From: Propioniciclava sinopodophylli | Lineage (GTDB): Bacteria > Actinomycetota > Actinomycetes > Propionibacteriales > Propionibacteriaceae | Direction: 5' to 3' | Assembly (NCBI RefSeq): GCF_004324755.1 | Contig: NZ_SDMQ01000011.1 | Location: 55,680-119,679 of the forward strand | DNA length: 64,000 nucleotides | Shown: positions 56,496-64,000 of the stretch, in pieces | Position numbering within the stretch: position 1 is the stretch's first letter | Layout of the letters: every line of letters starts with the position of its first letter | The notes under the pieces: model-generated | Database searches by the model: none | Told to the model about the DNA's origin: nothing | The model's input: only the letters and a program-made list of their open reading frames with translations | Translations under genes and position numbers: made by a program

Positions 56496-58603
56496 AGGGC
56501 CACTCGTTCCTGCGGCCCGGCGGCCTGGTGGACCTCGACGGCGTCATCCATCGAATGGTCCGCTTCGAGCGAGGCCCCGCCGGCATGGAGGTCGTGTTCA
56601 CCGTCGCCAACGAGTTGGTGCGACTAACGCTCAGCGAGGTCTACCAGCGGGTGCGCCCGACCACGATGCCGCAGGTACGAGTGCCGGACCGGCTGGAACT
56701 CCCCACGTCCTGGATCTGGCACGCCCTGAACGAAGCGGAACGTCAGCGATTGGAGCGCCGAGCGCGGGACCTGCTCGAACTCCGCTCAGGTAGCCGCCGG
56801 GGTCTCGCAGAACTGGATCGACTCGAGGGGCTTCTTGACCCGCGTTACGACCCAACGATCACCACCTTGGGCGAGCGCGTCGCCCACAAGTCCCGGGAAC
56901 TGCGTGCTCGTGGCGAGTTCCCGAGCTCAGAGTCTCAGCTGTACCGGCAGCTCTCGATGTTCGACCAGGACGGCGTTCTCGGCCTCGTCCACCGAAACCG
57001 TCGCATTCCCCTCGGTGTCGCCGAGTTACCCGACGACGTGCGCGAGGTCCTGCAGGAGTTCGTTGCCGAACAACCCGACCGACCCCGAGTCGACAACACC
57101 GTGCTGGCGGCTCTGGCGCAAGCACGCCTCTGGGACACCGGCTTCGAAGTGAGCTTCACCGCCGATGAGATGGCCCGGCTCCTCGGGGAACTGACCCGCG
57201 GACAGGCGCTCCACCGGGAAGCCAAGTCGCGACGGAACCGCACACGCGATGTCGGACGCACCTACGGCTCGCTCACCGCGAGCCGGCCTGGGGAACTCGT
57301 GCAGATCGATGCCACAGAGACGACCATGCACCCGTGGTTCCCACGCGTCGGTCGCGCCAAGGCCTACATCCTCAGTGGGATCGACGTGTACACCCGCATG
57401 GTCGTGGCCTGTCGCGTCGTCGCGAATGCGCCGAGTTCACGCGATGTCGCGATGCTGCTGTGGGACATGGGTCGGCCTCAGGTCACTCGCGCCGGCTGGC
57501 CCTACCAGTATCAACTCGTCAGGGGTTTGCCCCGCTTCGTGACCCTCACCGCTGGGTCATCCGGACTACGAGTGACGAGACCCGCTGTGATCGGCACCAA
57601 GCTGGGGATCCGACCGTCCTTCGTCGTGATGGATCATGGCCGAGAGAACGAATCCCTGCACCTGCTCAGCGCCGCAGCACGCAACGGCATCAACCTCATC
57701 TACTGCCCTCCCGCAGCCGGCTGGGCCAAGGGCATCGTCGAGTCACTCCACCGGGTCCTGGACCAGGTGCAGTCCCTCTTCCTCGAGGCCGGCTACAAGG
57801 GAGCCTCTGTCGCGAACCACCCCAAGGACAATGCCGGCGAAGTCTGCCTCACCATGGGCGACCTCCACGACGCCCTCTGGAGCGCGTTCCTCGGCGTCTA
57901 CAACAACACCGAACACCACGGGCTCACCGACCCCCTGAACCCGGCCCTTCGCGCCACACCCAACCAGATACTGGAGAACTACCTCACGGTCGTCGGGGAA
58001 GTACCCGTGCCCACCGACCCGTGGCGCGTCATCGACTTCCTGTCTTCTGAGCCCCGCAGACTCGAGGACTACGGCATCAACCTGCATGGGTTGGTCTACC
58101 AGTCCGACGAACTGATGGACCTCCGCCAGTTCGTGCAGCCGGGGCTGGGTCGCCCCGGACACCTCATGGACGTCCGCTATGACCGCTACGACCTGTCGCG
58201 AGTGTTCGTCCAACACCCAGTCACTCGACAGTGGCTGAGCGTCCCCGTCGGTTCTGGCGTCGGGCGAACGATGGCACCATTCGGCGAGGCACTCCTCCAC
58301 GAAGCCATCACGCGGGACGACCGCGCCCGCGGCTACACCGCCACCCAACGACTCGATGCCTTGGCCCGCCTGTCGATGGCTTGGTCACGCGGAGTCTTCG
58401 CCGACCGTCGCCAACAGCGCCAAGCCGACTTCGAGGCATCCCGGCGCGAAGCCTGGGCCAAAGACCTGGAGGACAGCCCGCTGGAGTACCGCAGCCTCAT
58501 CGGACGCCTTGACATCACCACGACCGACGACGACCCCGAGGCCGACGAGGAGTACATGGACCTCTCGGCATACGAGAACGGATGGCAGGAGGGCATCCAA
58601 TGA
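56477..58603 (+). CDS. tnsB: TnsB-like DDE transposase
   Basis: A 708-residue retroviral-integrase-fold transposase that cuts and joins the 3' ends. The catalytic acids are Asp278 (GELVQIDATETTM), Asp386 (FVVMDHGRENESLH) and Glu422 (GWAKGIVESLHRVLDQ); Asp386 and Glu422 have 35 residues between them, the usual D-35-E spacing. N-terminal helix-turn-helix regions (residues ~90-260, e.g. FPSSESQLYRQLSMFDQDGV) should bind the end repeats. The C-terminal Mu-type beta-barrel and a long tail follow. GTG 56477 was chosen for AGAGAGG 7 nt upstream; an alternative GTG at 56492 overlaps the tnsA stop as GTGA. Confidence 0.95.
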   Translation: MADAGVKGHSFLRPGGLVDLDGVIHRMVRFERGPAGMEVVFTVANELVRLTLSEVYQRVRPTTMPQVRVPDRLELPTSWIWHALNEAERQRLERRARDLLELRSGSRRGLAELDRLEGLLDPRYDPTITTLGERVAHKSRELRARGEFPSSESQLYRQLSMFDQDGVLGLVHRNRRIPLGVAELPDDVREVLQEFVAEQPDRPRVDNTVLAALAQARLWDTGFEVSFTADEMARLLGELTRGQALHREAKSRRNRTRDVGRTYGSLTASRPGELVQIDATETTMHPWFPRVGRAKAYILSGIDVYTRMVVACRVVANAPSSRDVAMLLWDMGRPQVTRAGWPYQYQLVRGLPRFVTLTAGSSGLRVTRPAVIGTKLGIRPSFVVMDHGRENESLHLLSAAARNGINLIYCPPAAGWAKGIVESLHRVLDQVQSLFLEAGYKGASVANHPKDNAGEVCLTMGDLHDALWSAFLGVYNNTEHHGLTDPLNPALRATPNQILENYLTVVGEVPVPTDPWRVIDFLSSEPRRLEDYGINLHGLVYQSDELMDLRQFVQPGLGRPGHLMDVRYDRYDLSRVFVQHPVTRQWLSVPVGSGVGRTMAPFGEALLHEAITRDDRARGYTATQRLDALARLSMAWSRGVFADRRQQRQADFEASRREAWAKDLEDSPLEYRSLIGRLDITTTDDDPEADEEYMDLSAYENGWQEGIQ

Positions 58604-59583
58604 CCATCGGCTTCCAGCCCAATCTGCTCGACGATTGGCACACCAACTCGCCCGCACCCACACGGCCACCTCAGGTGATCGGCGAACTCGGTGAGGTCGA
58701 CTCCTTCGTCCACTACGTCTACGCGATGCCGTTCATCCATACTCCCGATGCCGTTCGCGTCCGCCGTGCCATCGAGGAGATCCAGAGCTTCAACGCAACC
58801 AGACCCCTGGGCGCCCGGCGGCTGGTGGTCATCGACGGCCCAGCTCACTTCGGTAAGACCACTCTGGTCCTGCACACGGCCCTGGCCCAAGCCCGCGCCG
58901 TCTGGGCACAGGAAGAGCGGCAGGAACGGAGTCCTCACTCCATCCCGTGGGCTTACGTGAACGCCACCTCCGGGGGCGAGGGCCGATCCGTCGCCGGGGC
59001 GATCGCCGGGTTCTGCCACCTCCCTCCGCCGTCGTCGCGTCCCACCCTCGCGCAGTACCTCCAACAGCTCGCCCACACCAGCAAGCCCATGGGACTCCAT
59101 ACGGTCTTCGTCGATGACATCCACGCCCTACGAAGCTTCGGTGGACGCGACGCCCGTTCTCTGGCGGACTCCATCAAGGCTCTCGTTACCGGCCTCCCGC
59201 TGACCCTGGTCCTGGCAGGCATCGAACTCCGCCGCCACCCGCTGTTCGTCGACAACGGTCGGGACCGCATCACCGCCGCCCAACTCCTCAACCGCAGCCA
59301 CTGGGTACGACTACGCCCCTGGCCCAGCCACGACGAGGCGGGACACATCCATGAGGACTGGCTCAGACTGATCGCCCACGTGAGCGAGTACGTGGCTCTT
59401 CCGCGCGGCCACAAGCAGAACCGGCTCCACACCCGGGCAGCAATCGACTACCTGGTCAGCGGTGTCGACGGTCGACCCGGCACGGCCATCGAGTGGCTCC
59501 TCCGCGCCGCCGCGTGGGCGGCCACCAACGACAAGCCCCTCGACCGCAGCGCCCTCGTGGCCACGAAACCGGGGGCCAGGTGA
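58600..59583 (+). CDS. tnsC: TnsC-like AAA+ ATPase
   Basis: A 327-residue AAA+ regulator that links target-binding TniQ/TnsD to the transposase and confers target immunity. Walker A is GPAHFGKT (residues 80-87), Walker B TVFVDDIHALRSF (Asp172, Asp173), followed by LVLAGIELRRHPLF, a sensor-1-like strand. Length is close to TniB-type ATPases and shorter than Tn7 TnsC (555 residues), so the partner-binding extensions are reduced. ATG overlaps the tnsB stop (ATGA), with AGGAGGG 6 nt upstream. Confidence 0.94.
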   Translation: MTIGFQPNLLDDWHTNSPAPTRPPQVIGELGEVDSFVHYVYAMPFIHTPDAVRVRRAIEEIQSFNATRPLGARRLVVIDGPAHFGKTTLVLHTALAQARAVWAQEERQERSPHSIPWAYVNATSGGEGRSVAGAIAGFCHLPPPSSRPTLAQYLQQLAHTSKPMGLHTVFVDDIHALRSFGGRDARSLADSIKALVTGLPLTLVLAGIELRRHPLFVDNGRDRITAAQLLNRSHWVRLRPWPSHDEAGHIHEDWLRLIAHVSEYVALPRGHKQNRLHTRAAIDYLVSGVDGRPGTAIEWLLRAAAWAATNDKPLDRSALVATKPGAR

Positions 59584-60977
59584 TCCGACCGTTGCCCATC
59601 CGGATCGAACCCGCCCCCGACGAGGCCTGGCACGGCTATCTACGCCGCGCCGCCGCAGCCCTGGGCGTCCAGCACCCCCTCAGCCTGCTGGCACCGTTCT
59701 TGCCCACCGATCGTCACGCAACCCACGGCTTCCGGGCACGCAGGAGCATCGGCATCGCCGCACGACCCGAGACCTACGAACGGCTCGGGCACCACTTCCA
59801 CCTCGACGACCACCAGATCCGCGGCATGTTCCTCGAACGCTACGCAACCATCTCCTCCGGCTGGGACGCGGTGGACCGTGAACGTCTCGACCCCCTGACC
59901 CATGGCGAGGAGTCGAACGTGTGGGCCCCGGCCGTGCGAAGCCACCGGACGCTGATGCACTGCCCGGCCTGCCGGACCCGGGCCCCGCAGCACTGGGCCC
60001 TGACATGGCTGTCCACGTGCCAGGTCATCTGCACCGAACACGCACAATGGCTGGCGCCGGTGACCGACTGGAGCACCAAGCCCGCGTCGTCCGGCGCCGT
60101 GGCGATCCAAGCTCGCATCTTGGCCATCCTGGCCGGTGACGGTGAATCCGTCCCGTGGACCGAACCCGAGACCTTCATCTCCGATCTCCTGATCATCGCC
60201 ACCCGCTGGAGCGGTCGACAGGACACCCTCGACACGCTCATTCCCGCTGGCCGGCACGTCCTCAGCCGACCCGGAACCACCAGGATTCCCGACGAAGTCC
60301 GCTGCCCCATCGAGCATCGTGTCGCGCAGAACCGCACCACCCACGATCTCAACTTCGCCTGGGGAGACCCGCTACGCAGCCGCGTGATCCTCGACCTCGC
60401 GACCCTCCCCGACCCACCCCACTACGCGGTCCTCGTGCGCTACCGGGAACCACCGATCGAAGCCGTGACCGGTCTCTCACACGATCCGGCCCACTACCCC
60501 GAACTCCTGCCTCTGAACCTGTACATGCCCGACCTCGCACTCACCTGCGGCGACATCCCGATCAACCGAGGACGCGCCCTGTGCGCCGCCGCCGTCTGGC
60601 AGCTGGGCATCGGCACTCCATGGGGGCACGGCCAGGCCCGCACCCAACCCATGCGCCCCCTCGCCCACCTCCAGGCCGCCCTCGAACAAGCAGGACGCCT
60701 CGAAGACTTCTGGCAGCAGATCACCCACGCGGCACACGCACTCGCAGCGCACGCGATCGACTACCGCGCCAGACACAAGGCCCTCACACCCGAGACCATC
60801 TCGGCGGTCGCGGGCGGCGCTCCCGCGCTCCACCGCCGCGACGTCGAACTGTGGCTCCACCTGCACTGGGCCTGCCGACGCCATCGACAGCGACCCGAGT
60901 CGGCCGGCCTCCTGGCGTTCCACACCGAACACGGCGAGCGACTCGAAGCCCTGGCATCGCAGGCCACGAGAGACTGA
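59580..60977 (+). CDS. tniQ: TniQ/TnsD-family protein 1
   Basis: A 465-residue TniQ protein, the target-selecting class of Tn7-like elements. The N-terminus PLPIRIEPAPDEAWHGYLRR is the standard TniQ opening. A zinc finger follows: MHCPACRTR (Cys128, Cys131) and STCQVICTEHAQWL (Cys147, Cys151, His154). The large C-terminal half (about residues 210-465) is mostly helical and could be the DNA-recognising TnsD-like part (e.g. EAVTGLSHDPAHYPELLPLN). GTG start overlaps the tnsC stop as GTGA. It is the longer and more TnsD-like of the two TniQs. Confidence 0.9.
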   Translation: MIRPLPIRIEPAPDEAWHGYLRRAAAALGVQHPLSLLAPFLPTDRHATHGFRARRSIGIAARPETYERLGHHFHLDDHQIRGMFLERYATISSGWDAVDRERLDPLTHGEESNVWAPAVRSHRTLMHCPACRTRAPQHWALTWLSTCQVICTEHAQWLAPVTDWSTKPASSGAVAIQARILAILAGDGESVPWTEPETFISDLLIIATRWSGRQDTLDTLIPAGRHVLSRPGTTRIPDEVRCPIEHRVAQNRTTHDLNFAWGDPLRSRVILDLATLPDPPHYAVLVRYREPPIEAVTGLSHDPAHYPELLPLNLYMPDLALTCGDIPINRGRALCAAAVWQLGIGTPWGHGQARTQPMRPLAHLQAALEQAGRLEDFWQQITHAAHALAAHAIDYRARHKALTPETISAVAGGAPALHRRDVELWLHLHWACRRHRQRPESAGLLAFHTEHGERLEALASQATRD

Positions 60978-61885
60978 TGAACCTTCCCATCCGACTGCTG
61001 CCAGGCGCCGGCGAGAGCTTCGGTTCCTACCTGCGCCGGACCGCCCACGCCCTCGGAACCACCCCCCGCATGCTCACCACCAGCTTGGGCCTCACCCCAG
61101 GCGAGACCAATAGCCTGCTCCTCGACCCCGCCACCACCCACCGCATCGCAGAGCTCCTCGGGCTCCGCACGAGCGAGATCGACGACCTCCACGCGACACG
61201 ATGGCACCCCACCGTCCTCGACCTCAGACTCCTGGGACACCCTCAGCGGCTCCACCGCCCTTGGATCGACACCCTCAACACCAGATTCTGTCCCTGGTGT
61301 CTCGACGAGAACGGCTACTGGCGACTCGAATGGCGCCTGCCCTGGATCTGCACCTGCGACGACCACGAGATCTGGCTTCACGACCACTGTCCCCACTGCG
61401 GAAGCACCCAACGCGACGATGCCTGGGCGCCACGTGCCACCACGCCCGTCAGCTGTCTCTCCTGCGCGAAGCCCCTCACAGAGGCGACCCCCGAGGAAGC
61501 AGACCTCGACGCACGCCGACGAACCTACGCCGGACAGAGACTGCTGGCCGAGGAGGACAGCACCATCGCCGGCTACCCCGTACCGGCAGACACCGCCCTC
61601 AGGGGATGGCGGCAGAGCATCGCCATCCAGCGCACCCTCCAACGCGACCATCATCGCCACTCCGTAGAACACTGGACGGCGCACGAAGCCGACCGTGCCC
61701 TCGAACAAGCCTGGCCACTCATCGACGCCCCCGACCCCGCAACCGCAGCCGCGGTTCTCCGACGGTGGATGCTGGCCTACCAACGACCGTGGCCATTCAG
61801 CGCCGCACAGGTGTCAACTTTCATCTTGCCGCTGCGTCACATCTTGGACGACGTTCGAGCGATCTGGGGAGCTCGGGGCCCGTGA
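60977..61885 (+). CDS. tniQ: TniQ/TnsD-family protein 2
   Basis: A 302-residue second TniQ. It opens [20 protein letters not shown] and includes a helix-turn-helix-like stretch, then a richer zinc-binding core: [10 protein letters not shown] (Cys105, Cys108), WICTCDDH (Cys125, His130), DHCPHCGS (Cys138, Cys141) and [10 protein letters not shown] (Cys160, Cys163). The C-terminus is short, with no TnsD-length DNA-binding extension. It starts within the stop codon of the first TniQ (TGATG, one-base overlap). Two different TniQs suggest two targeting routes or a heteromeric targeting complex. Confidence 0.9.
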   Translation: MNLPIRLLPGAGESFGSYLRRTAHALGTTPRMLTTSLGLTPGETNSLLLDPATTHRIAELLGLRTSEIDDLHATRWHPTVLDLRLLGHPQRLHRPWIDTLNTRFCPWCLDENGYWRLEWRLPWICTCDDHEIWLHDHCPHCGSTQRDDAWAPRATTPVSCLSCAKPLTEATPEEADLDARRRTYAGQRLLAEEDSTIAGYPVPADTALRGWRQSIAIQRTLQRDHHRHSVEHWTAHEADRALEQAWPLIDAPDPATAAAVLRRWMLAYQRPWPFSAAQVSTFILPLRHILDDVRAIWGARGP

Positions 61886-62019
61886 ACGGTGCTTCGTCCC
61901 GCGACTGTGGGTCCAGACAGCCAACGCCATTGACGCACCTGCCCTAACCGGCGACTTACCAGTGCGATTGGCCTCAATGTTGTCCAACGTGGCTTCTGCC
62001 GCGCGGTAGCGTCGGATTC

Positions 62020-62277
62020 GTGCGGATGCTGTTGACCGAGAGCACCAGCCTGACGTTTCGCAAACCGCTGACGGTCCTCCGCCGGGCTGGCCACGGATAC
62101 TACCGCTGCGGGCGCGCAGGGCGCCCAACTGTCCTTGATGCCGACGGTCGCCGTCTTCTACCGGAGCATCTTCCTGTCACCGTCGACGTAGTCGAACGGT
62201 GCTGCCATCACTCCAGCAGTCACCGAGAAGGTGCAGGTAGCCACCACCGGGGCAGGCCTAAAGAAACGCAGCTCTGA
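62020..62277 (+). CDS. Candidate 85-residue ORF after the tns operon
   Basis: A GTG-initiated frame of 85 residues (MLLTESTSLTFRKPLTVLRR, then a basic middle and a His/Ser/Gly-rich end). TAGCGT at 62007-62012 is 7 nt upstream, matching the leaderless pattern, which is the main reason to list it. No family recognised; a competing antisense frame exists at 61814-62128. The rest of 61886-62327 shows nothing else. Confidence 0.35.
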   Translation: MRMLLTESTSLTFRKPLTVLRRAGHGYYRCGRAGRPTVLDADGRRLLPEHLPVTVDVVERCCHHSSSHREGAGSHHRGRPKETQL

Positions 62278-62327
62278 GGCGACTACTAGGTGAGTCCAGC
62301 CGAGGGCTGGGGAAAGGAGAAAAGGTG

Positions 62328-62855
62328 ATGGTCGAGCCACCACCAAGCCAGGTCCAACCCGACCTGGCAGCGTTATACGTACGACATCGAGAAGTGCTGT
62401 GGCGAGTCGCCCAGAGCCGGCTGCCAAAGCACTTGAGCCATCGGACAGAGGATGTAATCCAGGACGTCTTCGCGAAGCTGTTGGAGAAGCCGCCCACGCA
62501 GCTGATCAACAACTGGGAGTCCTATCTGGTCACCCTCGTACGCCGACATGCCATCACGGTCTGCCGCAAGGAGCGCGACGATCGGCATGGCGAGCTACCT
62601 GCCGAGGATGGGGCTGCCTTCGCCGTGGGCGACGGTTTAGCAGAGCGTGCTGAGGCGCAGGTGGTTGGGCAAGCATTGTCGCGGGTAGAGCCGCGACGCC
62701 GACACGTCTTGGAGCGGGTGGTAATTGCCGACCGTCCCGCGAAGGAGGTCGCCGCTGAGATGGGGATCAGTGAGGGCCGGATCAGCGTGCTGAAGAAGGA
62801 AGGCCTGCAGCAATTGAAGAGCGAGTTGGAACAACAGACAGGAGTGGCATCATGA
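62328..62855 (+). CDS. ECF-type RNA polymerase sigma factor
   Basis: A 175-residue sigma-70-like protein. Region 2 spans about residues 15-75 (LAALYVRHREVLWRVAQSRL, then RTEDVIQDVFAKLLEKPP). Region 4 lies at about 110-165: the segment ADRPAKEVAAEMGISEGRIS forms its helix-turn-helix. ATG 62328 has AAAGGAG 8 nt upstream; a GTG one codon earlier is possible. Its stop overlaps the next start as ATGA. Probably transposon cargo controlling genes further right. Confidence 0.85.
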   Translation: MVEPPPSQVQPDLAALYVRHREVLWRVAQSRLPKHLSHRTEDVIQDVFAKLLEKPPTQLINNWESYLVTLVRRHAITVCRKERDDRHGELPAEDGAAFAVGDGLAERAEAQVVGQALSRVEPRRRHVLERVVIADRPAKEVAAEMGISEGRISVLKKEGLQQLKSELEQQTGVAS

Positions 62856-63481
62856 GCAGTGCAGAGGATCTGGCAGTCCTGGTGGACGCCCTGGTGAATG
62901 ATCCGTGGATGCCGCGACCGGAATCAGTGTCGGAAGTCGAGTGGGCTGAGGCTCAGTCTCTGGCCGAGGTGGAGAAGTTGCTGGGCGCCCAAGGTGCGCC
63001 CGCTTTGGAACACGACCCAGTGGCGGCCATGTTGGGGCTACGCCCGGTTCCTGCACTGGTGCTGGACGGCCCCGCCATGAAGCGACTTCGCGGGAAGCTG
63101 TCGGTCAGCGAGGTGGCGAACCGCCTGCAGGCCTACGGCTGGGAGGTATCGGCAGCCGACGTGCGGTCGTGGCAGAACAGCTCGGCGGCGGTGGCGTTGG
63201 CTCCGGCGCTGATGGAGCGCATCGCGGCTGTGTTGGGCTCCACCGTCGAGGCGATCACTCGAGAGACCGGATCGATGGTTGACCCGGCCATCGCCAGCGA
63301 TCCCCGCTGGGAGTCAATCGTCGAGCGGCTGGCGGCAGTGTTGCGGGTGGCTTGGGCTCAAGCCGAGATACGACTGGCTGGTGCGATGACGGCAGCGGCC
63401 TACCGGCATGAAGCACCGGACTCGTTCCTGGAGGCGGCCGACGCGTACGTGACGCGGCTGGAGCGGTCCCGTGAAGCCTGA
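62852..63481 (+). CDS. Helix-turn-helix protein, possible anti-sigma or ImmR-like partner
   Basis: A 209-residue protein. A central KRLRGKLSVSEVANRLQAYG segment followed by VSAADVRSWQN looks like an XRE-type helix-turn-helix. The C-terminal half is helical (VERLAAVLRVAWAQAEIRLA). It is translationally coupled to the sigma factor upstream and overlaps the metallopeptidase gene by 11 bp. In mobile elements, HTH repressors are commonly destroyed by an adjacent ImmA peptidase; this trio fits that plan with a sigma factor added. The exact role is inference. Confidence 0.72.
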   Translation: MSSAEDLAVLVDALVNDPWMPRPESVSEVEWAEAQSLAEVEKLLGAQGAPALEHDPVAAMLGLRPVPALVLDGPAMKRLRGKLSVSEVANRLQAYGWEVSAADVRSWQNSSAAVALAPALMERIAAVLGSTVEAITRETGSMVDPAIASDPRWESIVERLAAVLRVAWAQAEIRLAGAMTAAAYRHEAPDSFLEAADAYVTRLERSREA

Positions 63482-63926
63482 CCGGCTTGTCGAAGAGGTG
63501 TTGGCACAGCTGGCCCCGGATCGTCGTCGCCGTGCCCGCGACGACGTCCGGGCCTTGCTCGAGGACGATCTTGATTTTCAAGTTACTGAACTCGCAGCGA
63601 TCACCGATCAGCGTCCCGGACACGGGTCGTGTGACGGCGTGTCCTTCGTCAAGGACCGACACATCTTGTTCCGCCCGACAGAGAGCCGGCGGCAGAACTT
63701 CACCTTGGCGCACGAGCTCGGCCACGTCCTGGTGCACGACTGCGACGCAGCACAAGACTGGCTTGCGGACCTGCCCGAGGAGGAGGCAGGCCCCCGCGAG
63801 GAGTGGATGTGCGACCAGATCGCCCAACGGATCCTGCTTCCTGACGAGATACTGGACCAGTTCAGCGTGCCCATCAGCCCTGATCCACCGACTGTGATTC
63901 TTGGGGATGGTTCGCGTCGTTGTTGA
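63471..63926 (+). CDS. ImmA/IrrE-family metallopeptidase, probably truncated
   Basis: A 151-residue protein with the zinc motif HELGHVLVH (His81, Glu82, His85) and EEWMCDQIAQRILLPDEILD supplying the third ligand. ImmA-type peptidases cleave phage- or element-encoded repressors. After VPISPDPPTV the frame ends quickly in an unrelated-looking tail (ILGDGSRRC-stop), where family members normally continue by several helices, so the 3' end may be cut by an insertion near 63893. GTG start inside the preceding gene, with GGAG upstream. Confidence 0.75.
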   Translation: MKPDRLVEEVLAQLAPDRRRRARDDVRALLEDDLDFQVTELAAITDQRPGHGSCDGVSFVKDRHILFRPTESRRQNFTLAHELGHVLVHDCDAAQDWLADLPEEEAGPREEWMCDQIAQRILLPDEILDQFSVPISPDPPTVILGDGSRRC

Positions 63927-64000
63927 CGGCGTTTCGGGTGTGGGCGTGGTGGTCCTGCCGGTCTGTCCGGCTTCTCCACTGGGGGTCCTTGGTTGCGCCT
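63927..64000. other. Right edge, no gene identified
   Basis: GTTGTTGACGGCGTTTCGGG-type sequence, GT-rich on this strand, starts just before this stretch. It may be the end of an insertion sequence that truncated the peptidase gene, but too little is present to identify it. Confidence 0.25.

Larger units (their letters stand above)
54623..64000. mobile_element. Tn7-like transposon, left part; far end outside the window
   Basis: The element is defined by the operon tnsA-tnsB-tnsC-tniQ1-tniQ2 (55578-61885) and, on the tnsA side, by a TGT terminus at 54623 followed by two repeated 20-bp sites. Five bases before the terminus read CCACG, the candidate target duplication; its partner would lie beyond 64,000. 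No inverse copy of the terminal sites is found to the right within the window. Apparent cargo follows the operon: a sigma factor, a helix-turn-helix protein and an ImmA-type peptidase. No cas genes or CRISPR repeats are seen. Confidence 0.82.

Noticed and set aside
54623..64000. CRISPR-associated transposon (CAST)
   Set aside because: TniQ and TnsC fit, but no Cas12k, Cascade gene, CRISPR repeat or crRNA-like sequence is visible. It could only be revived by sequence beyond the window.

Overview
The window reads as a high-GC actinobacterial chromosome, most likely a member of the Propionibacteriaceae or a close relative. This rests on the very high GC content, a single-chain pyruvate carboxylase, an HU protein with a lysine-rich tail, a 1.5-kb-aa Lhr helicase, and many genes whose start codon lies 6-7 nt after a TAnnnT hexamer (leaderless transcripts). 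The assignment is inference; no rRNA or tRNA gene was recognised.

Bases 1-54,500 are chromosomal backbone. Most genes are housekeeping or metabolic: a radical SAM enzyme, HU, pyruvate carboxylase, a sugar-uptake island (SRPBCC protein, MFS symporter, universal stress protein, and a P-loop kinase fused to a GH13 phosphorylase-like enzyme), a PEP-utilising phosphotransferase, pdxH, a Ktr/Trk potassium system, ilvD, serB, an ACT-domain regulator, a Ser/Thr kinase, an M3 peptidase, serine dehydratase, a secreted phosphatase, a TetR/reductase pair with two visible operators, Fic and Lhr. Several relics sit between them: a truncated and frameshifted paralogue of a membrane protein, a mosaic fragment of a second pyruvate carboxylase, a cyclic-diphosphoglycerate-synthetase-like gene with two internal deletions, and a cut-down C-terminal fragment. 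Two 80-bp direct repeats (78/80 identical) bound the sugar island.

Short repeats run through the backbone. Three sequence families, all starting GCCGA and all with exactly 22-bp periodicity, form tandem and inverted arrays in at least eight intergenic regions. Two arrays lie inside the lhr coding sequence; one is three units, or 66 bp, which keeps the frame. A different hairpin repeat is also inserted in frame in lhr.

From about 54,620 to beyond the right edge lies a Tn7-like transposon. It has a putative tnsA-proximal end with 20-bp repeated sites, a divergent small zinc-finger gene with a palindromic operator, then a tightly overlapping operon tnsA-tnsB-tnsC-tniQ1-tniQ2. After it comes apparent cargo: a small ORF, an ECF-type sigma factor, a helix-turn-helix protein and an ImmA/IrrE metallopeptidase that looks cut short. 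TnsA lacks the expected catalytic lysine, and there are two different TniQ proteins. No CRISPR array or cas gene is visible, so this is not a recognisable CRISPR-associated transposon within the window; the far end and remaining cargo lie outside. This element is the most interesting system here.
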